In this document: in pieces, positions 63,701 to 64,000 of the stretch
Layout of the letters: the number at the start of each line of letters is the position of its first letter
Position numbering within the stretch: the stretch's first letter is position 1
Source: Sphingobium lignivorans
Lineage (GTDB): Bacteria; Pseudomonadota; Alphaproteobacteria; Sphingomonadales; Sphingomonadaceae
Assembly: GCF_014203955.1 (NCBI RefSeq)
Contig: NZ_JACHKA010000001.1
Location: 3,069,001 to 3,133,000, forward strand
DNA: 64,000 nucleotides
Direction: 5' to 3'
Notes under the pieces: model-generated
Databases searched by the model: none
What the model saw: only the letters and a program-made list of their open reading frames with translations
What the model was told of the DNA's origin: nothing
Position numbers and translations under genes: made by a program

Positions 63701-63858
63701 TCAGCATCGCGACGGTCATCACATTGTTCGTGGTTCCCCTGCTCTATCGGCATCTCGCGCGCGGCACCCAGTCGCCCGAAGCGATCACGCGCCGCCTGCG
63801 CGCGCTGATCGCCGCGCGCGGTGGCGACAAGTCCGGCCTTGCGCATCCGGCGGAATAG
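60736..63858 (+). CDS. RND multidrug efflux permease (HAE1/AcrB-MexF type)
   Basis: A 1040-residue inner-membrane pump with the typical layout: helix 1 (VVATVMALLITIVGIIG), a large periplasmic loop beginning REYPDTDAPIVSV, helices 2-6 with the proton-relay helix LLALVLAIGLVVDDAIVV (the two Asp residues), a second periplasmic loop, and the last helices including ASIGWVIVFGVSIATVITLF. The conserved GIEGIQSISSVSRDGSS region fits the HAE family. Exports hydrophobic drugs, solvents or plant compounds with the adaptor encoded upstream. Confidence 0.95.
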   Translation: MILSDISVRRPVVATVMALLITIVGIIGFLSLSIREYPDTDAPIVSVQTQYTGANAGVIESRITQPLEQRLAGIEGIQSISSVSRDGSSNITIEFNPGRNIDEAANDVRDRVSAGAADRPVDALPPEVRKVDSDASPIIFFPVMAAGWDKTKLGDYVSRVIIDRLSTIDGVAQVQALGIAEPAMRVWLDADRLAAFRLTPRDVENALRQQNVELPAGRIETPAQNLSLRVERGFTTPDDFRQLVIGRGPDGYLVRLGDVARVEEGPENPYTSFRFNGETGVGLGIVRQSGANTLAVAQAAKKMVADLSKDLPQGMEIKIGSDSTLFIEQAIKGVWKTLAEAALLVMVVVFFFLGSVRATIVPMITVPICLLGTFAVLWLAGYSINLLTLLALVLAIGLVVDDAIVVLENIYHRVEQGEPPLYAAYAGAKQVGFAVVAMTLVVCAVFVPVMFLSGQTGLLFRELAVAMMAAIAISGFLALTLTPMMCSKLLKNHERGAFTARIDHAMERFEQGYSRILDGQLKRPWLIIAAVVLLLGSAAWLFGTLDSELAPAEDTGIVQIRMNMPEGTSFAQADAYTKQAEALLMPMVGHGGVRGMIARLPGSFGAGEDFNNNQLSVYLQHWDDRTITSLDVADEVNKRVATLPAVRGNAVVLNRLSRGGQPIRFVIAGMSYEELARARDRIIDAARDNPGIINLDADYVENKPQLVIEVDHQRAGDLGISVDDVSQALQTMMGSRRTSTYVRDGEEYYVILQAEAFNREDEAALSKVYVRSASGTLVPLSNLVIARQAATARELGRFNKMRAITLQGGLAPGYSLGRALDFLEDQARLSPEVLAVGYRGESQSFKQTGGAIWIAFGLTVIIIYMLLAAQFESFVHPAVIISAVPLGVAGGILGLAATGTTINLFSQIGIVMLVGLAVKNGILIVEFANQLRDEGKDIEEAIREASARRLRPILMTSIATVAGAVPLALSHGAGAGARASIGWVIVFGVSIATVITLFVVPLLYRHLARGTQSPEAITRRLRALIAARGGDKSGLAHPAE

Positions 63859-63972
63859 CCTGTTCATGTCGCGCGGCGTGCGTGGGGCGGTTGTCTTGCG
63901 GCCGCTGCTGTTGCAAGGGAGAGGCGACGCCGCCGCGAGCGGCAGGAACAGGATTTCGAACGGGAAGATGGC

Positions 63973-64000
63973 ATGAGCGCAACGGACAAGCCGGTGGTGT
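63973..64000 (+). CDS. 5' end of an unidentified gene (partial)
   Basis: ATG followed by SATDKPVV, with GGGAAG eight bases upstream; the frame runs off the right edge. Too short for a family call. It lies 114 bp after the RND permease and may be a separate unit. Confidence 0.45.

Overview
The window looks like a chromosomal segment of a sphingomonad (Sphingobium/Novosphingobium/Sphingomonas type alphaproteobacterium). This rests on the high G+C content, four large TonB-dependent receptors next to catabolic genes, a FecI/FecR pair, CpdR, a SapC-family protein and short GGAG-type ribosome binding sites. The species cannot be fixed from the sequence alone.

Region 1 (1-9.7 kb) is an aromatic-catabolism block. 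One minus-strand operon encodes an extradiol ring-cleavage dioxygenase, an FAD monooxygenase and a FAH-fold hydrolase. A second encodes a metallo-beta-lactamase-fold hydrolase, fumarylacetoacetase and the start of a further gene. A TonB-dependent receptor and an NmrA-type reductase complete the block. A TetR regulator sits among them, and four copies of an inverted repeat AATTCC-N8-GGAATA lie in front of the four transcription starts, so this is probably one TetR regulon.

Region 2 (9.7-22.8 kb) is a second, less familiar catabolic/uptake cluster: a DUF3237 protein, a regulator built from two GntR/FadR modules in tandem, two MFS transporters, an alpha/beta hydrolase, a luciferase-like flavin monooxygenase, a YciI-like protein, a CmcJ/NvfI-type oxygenase, a TonB receptor and a TauD/TfdA dioxygenase. 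Five copies of a 20-25 bp motif (core AAATAGTGCC, in reverse GGCACTATTT) stand in front of five transcription units, all in the same orientation relative to the gene they precede. I regard this as the best candidate for an undescribed regulon and pathway. A decayed piece of a second NmrA gene lies at its edge.

Region 3 (22.8-33.5 kb) holds a TonB receptor coupled to a YdcF-like protein and an S1/P1-nuclease-like secreted protein, then a FecI sigma / FecR anti-sigma / FecA-like receptor cascade followed directly by a Tat-exported amidohydrolase.

Region 4 (33.6-48.35 kb) is a lower-G+C genomic island bounded by a tRNA-Val(GAC) gene and an integrase remnant. It carries surface-glycan functions (a 1714-residue protein with three glycosyltransferase domains and repeated beta-rich modules, a sulfotransferase-like protein, a coiled-coil protein, two methyltransferases). 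These are framed by nested insertion sequences: IS3 inside IS481, IS3 inside IS5, IS256 inside IS5, and a chimeric IS3/IS5 remnant.

Region 5 (48.35-64 kb) reads as ordinary core genome: tRNA-Val, cpdR, N-formylglutamate amidohydrolase, a probable small RNA with an anti-Shine-Dalgarno loop, a SapC-family protein, an FAD-linked oxidase, a GMC dehydrogenase / Tat subunit / lipo-cytochrome c operon, a DEAD-box helicase, tRNA-Ala(CGC), tRNA-Glu(TTC), a DUF1810 protein, a TPR-like periplasmic protein and an RND efflux pair.
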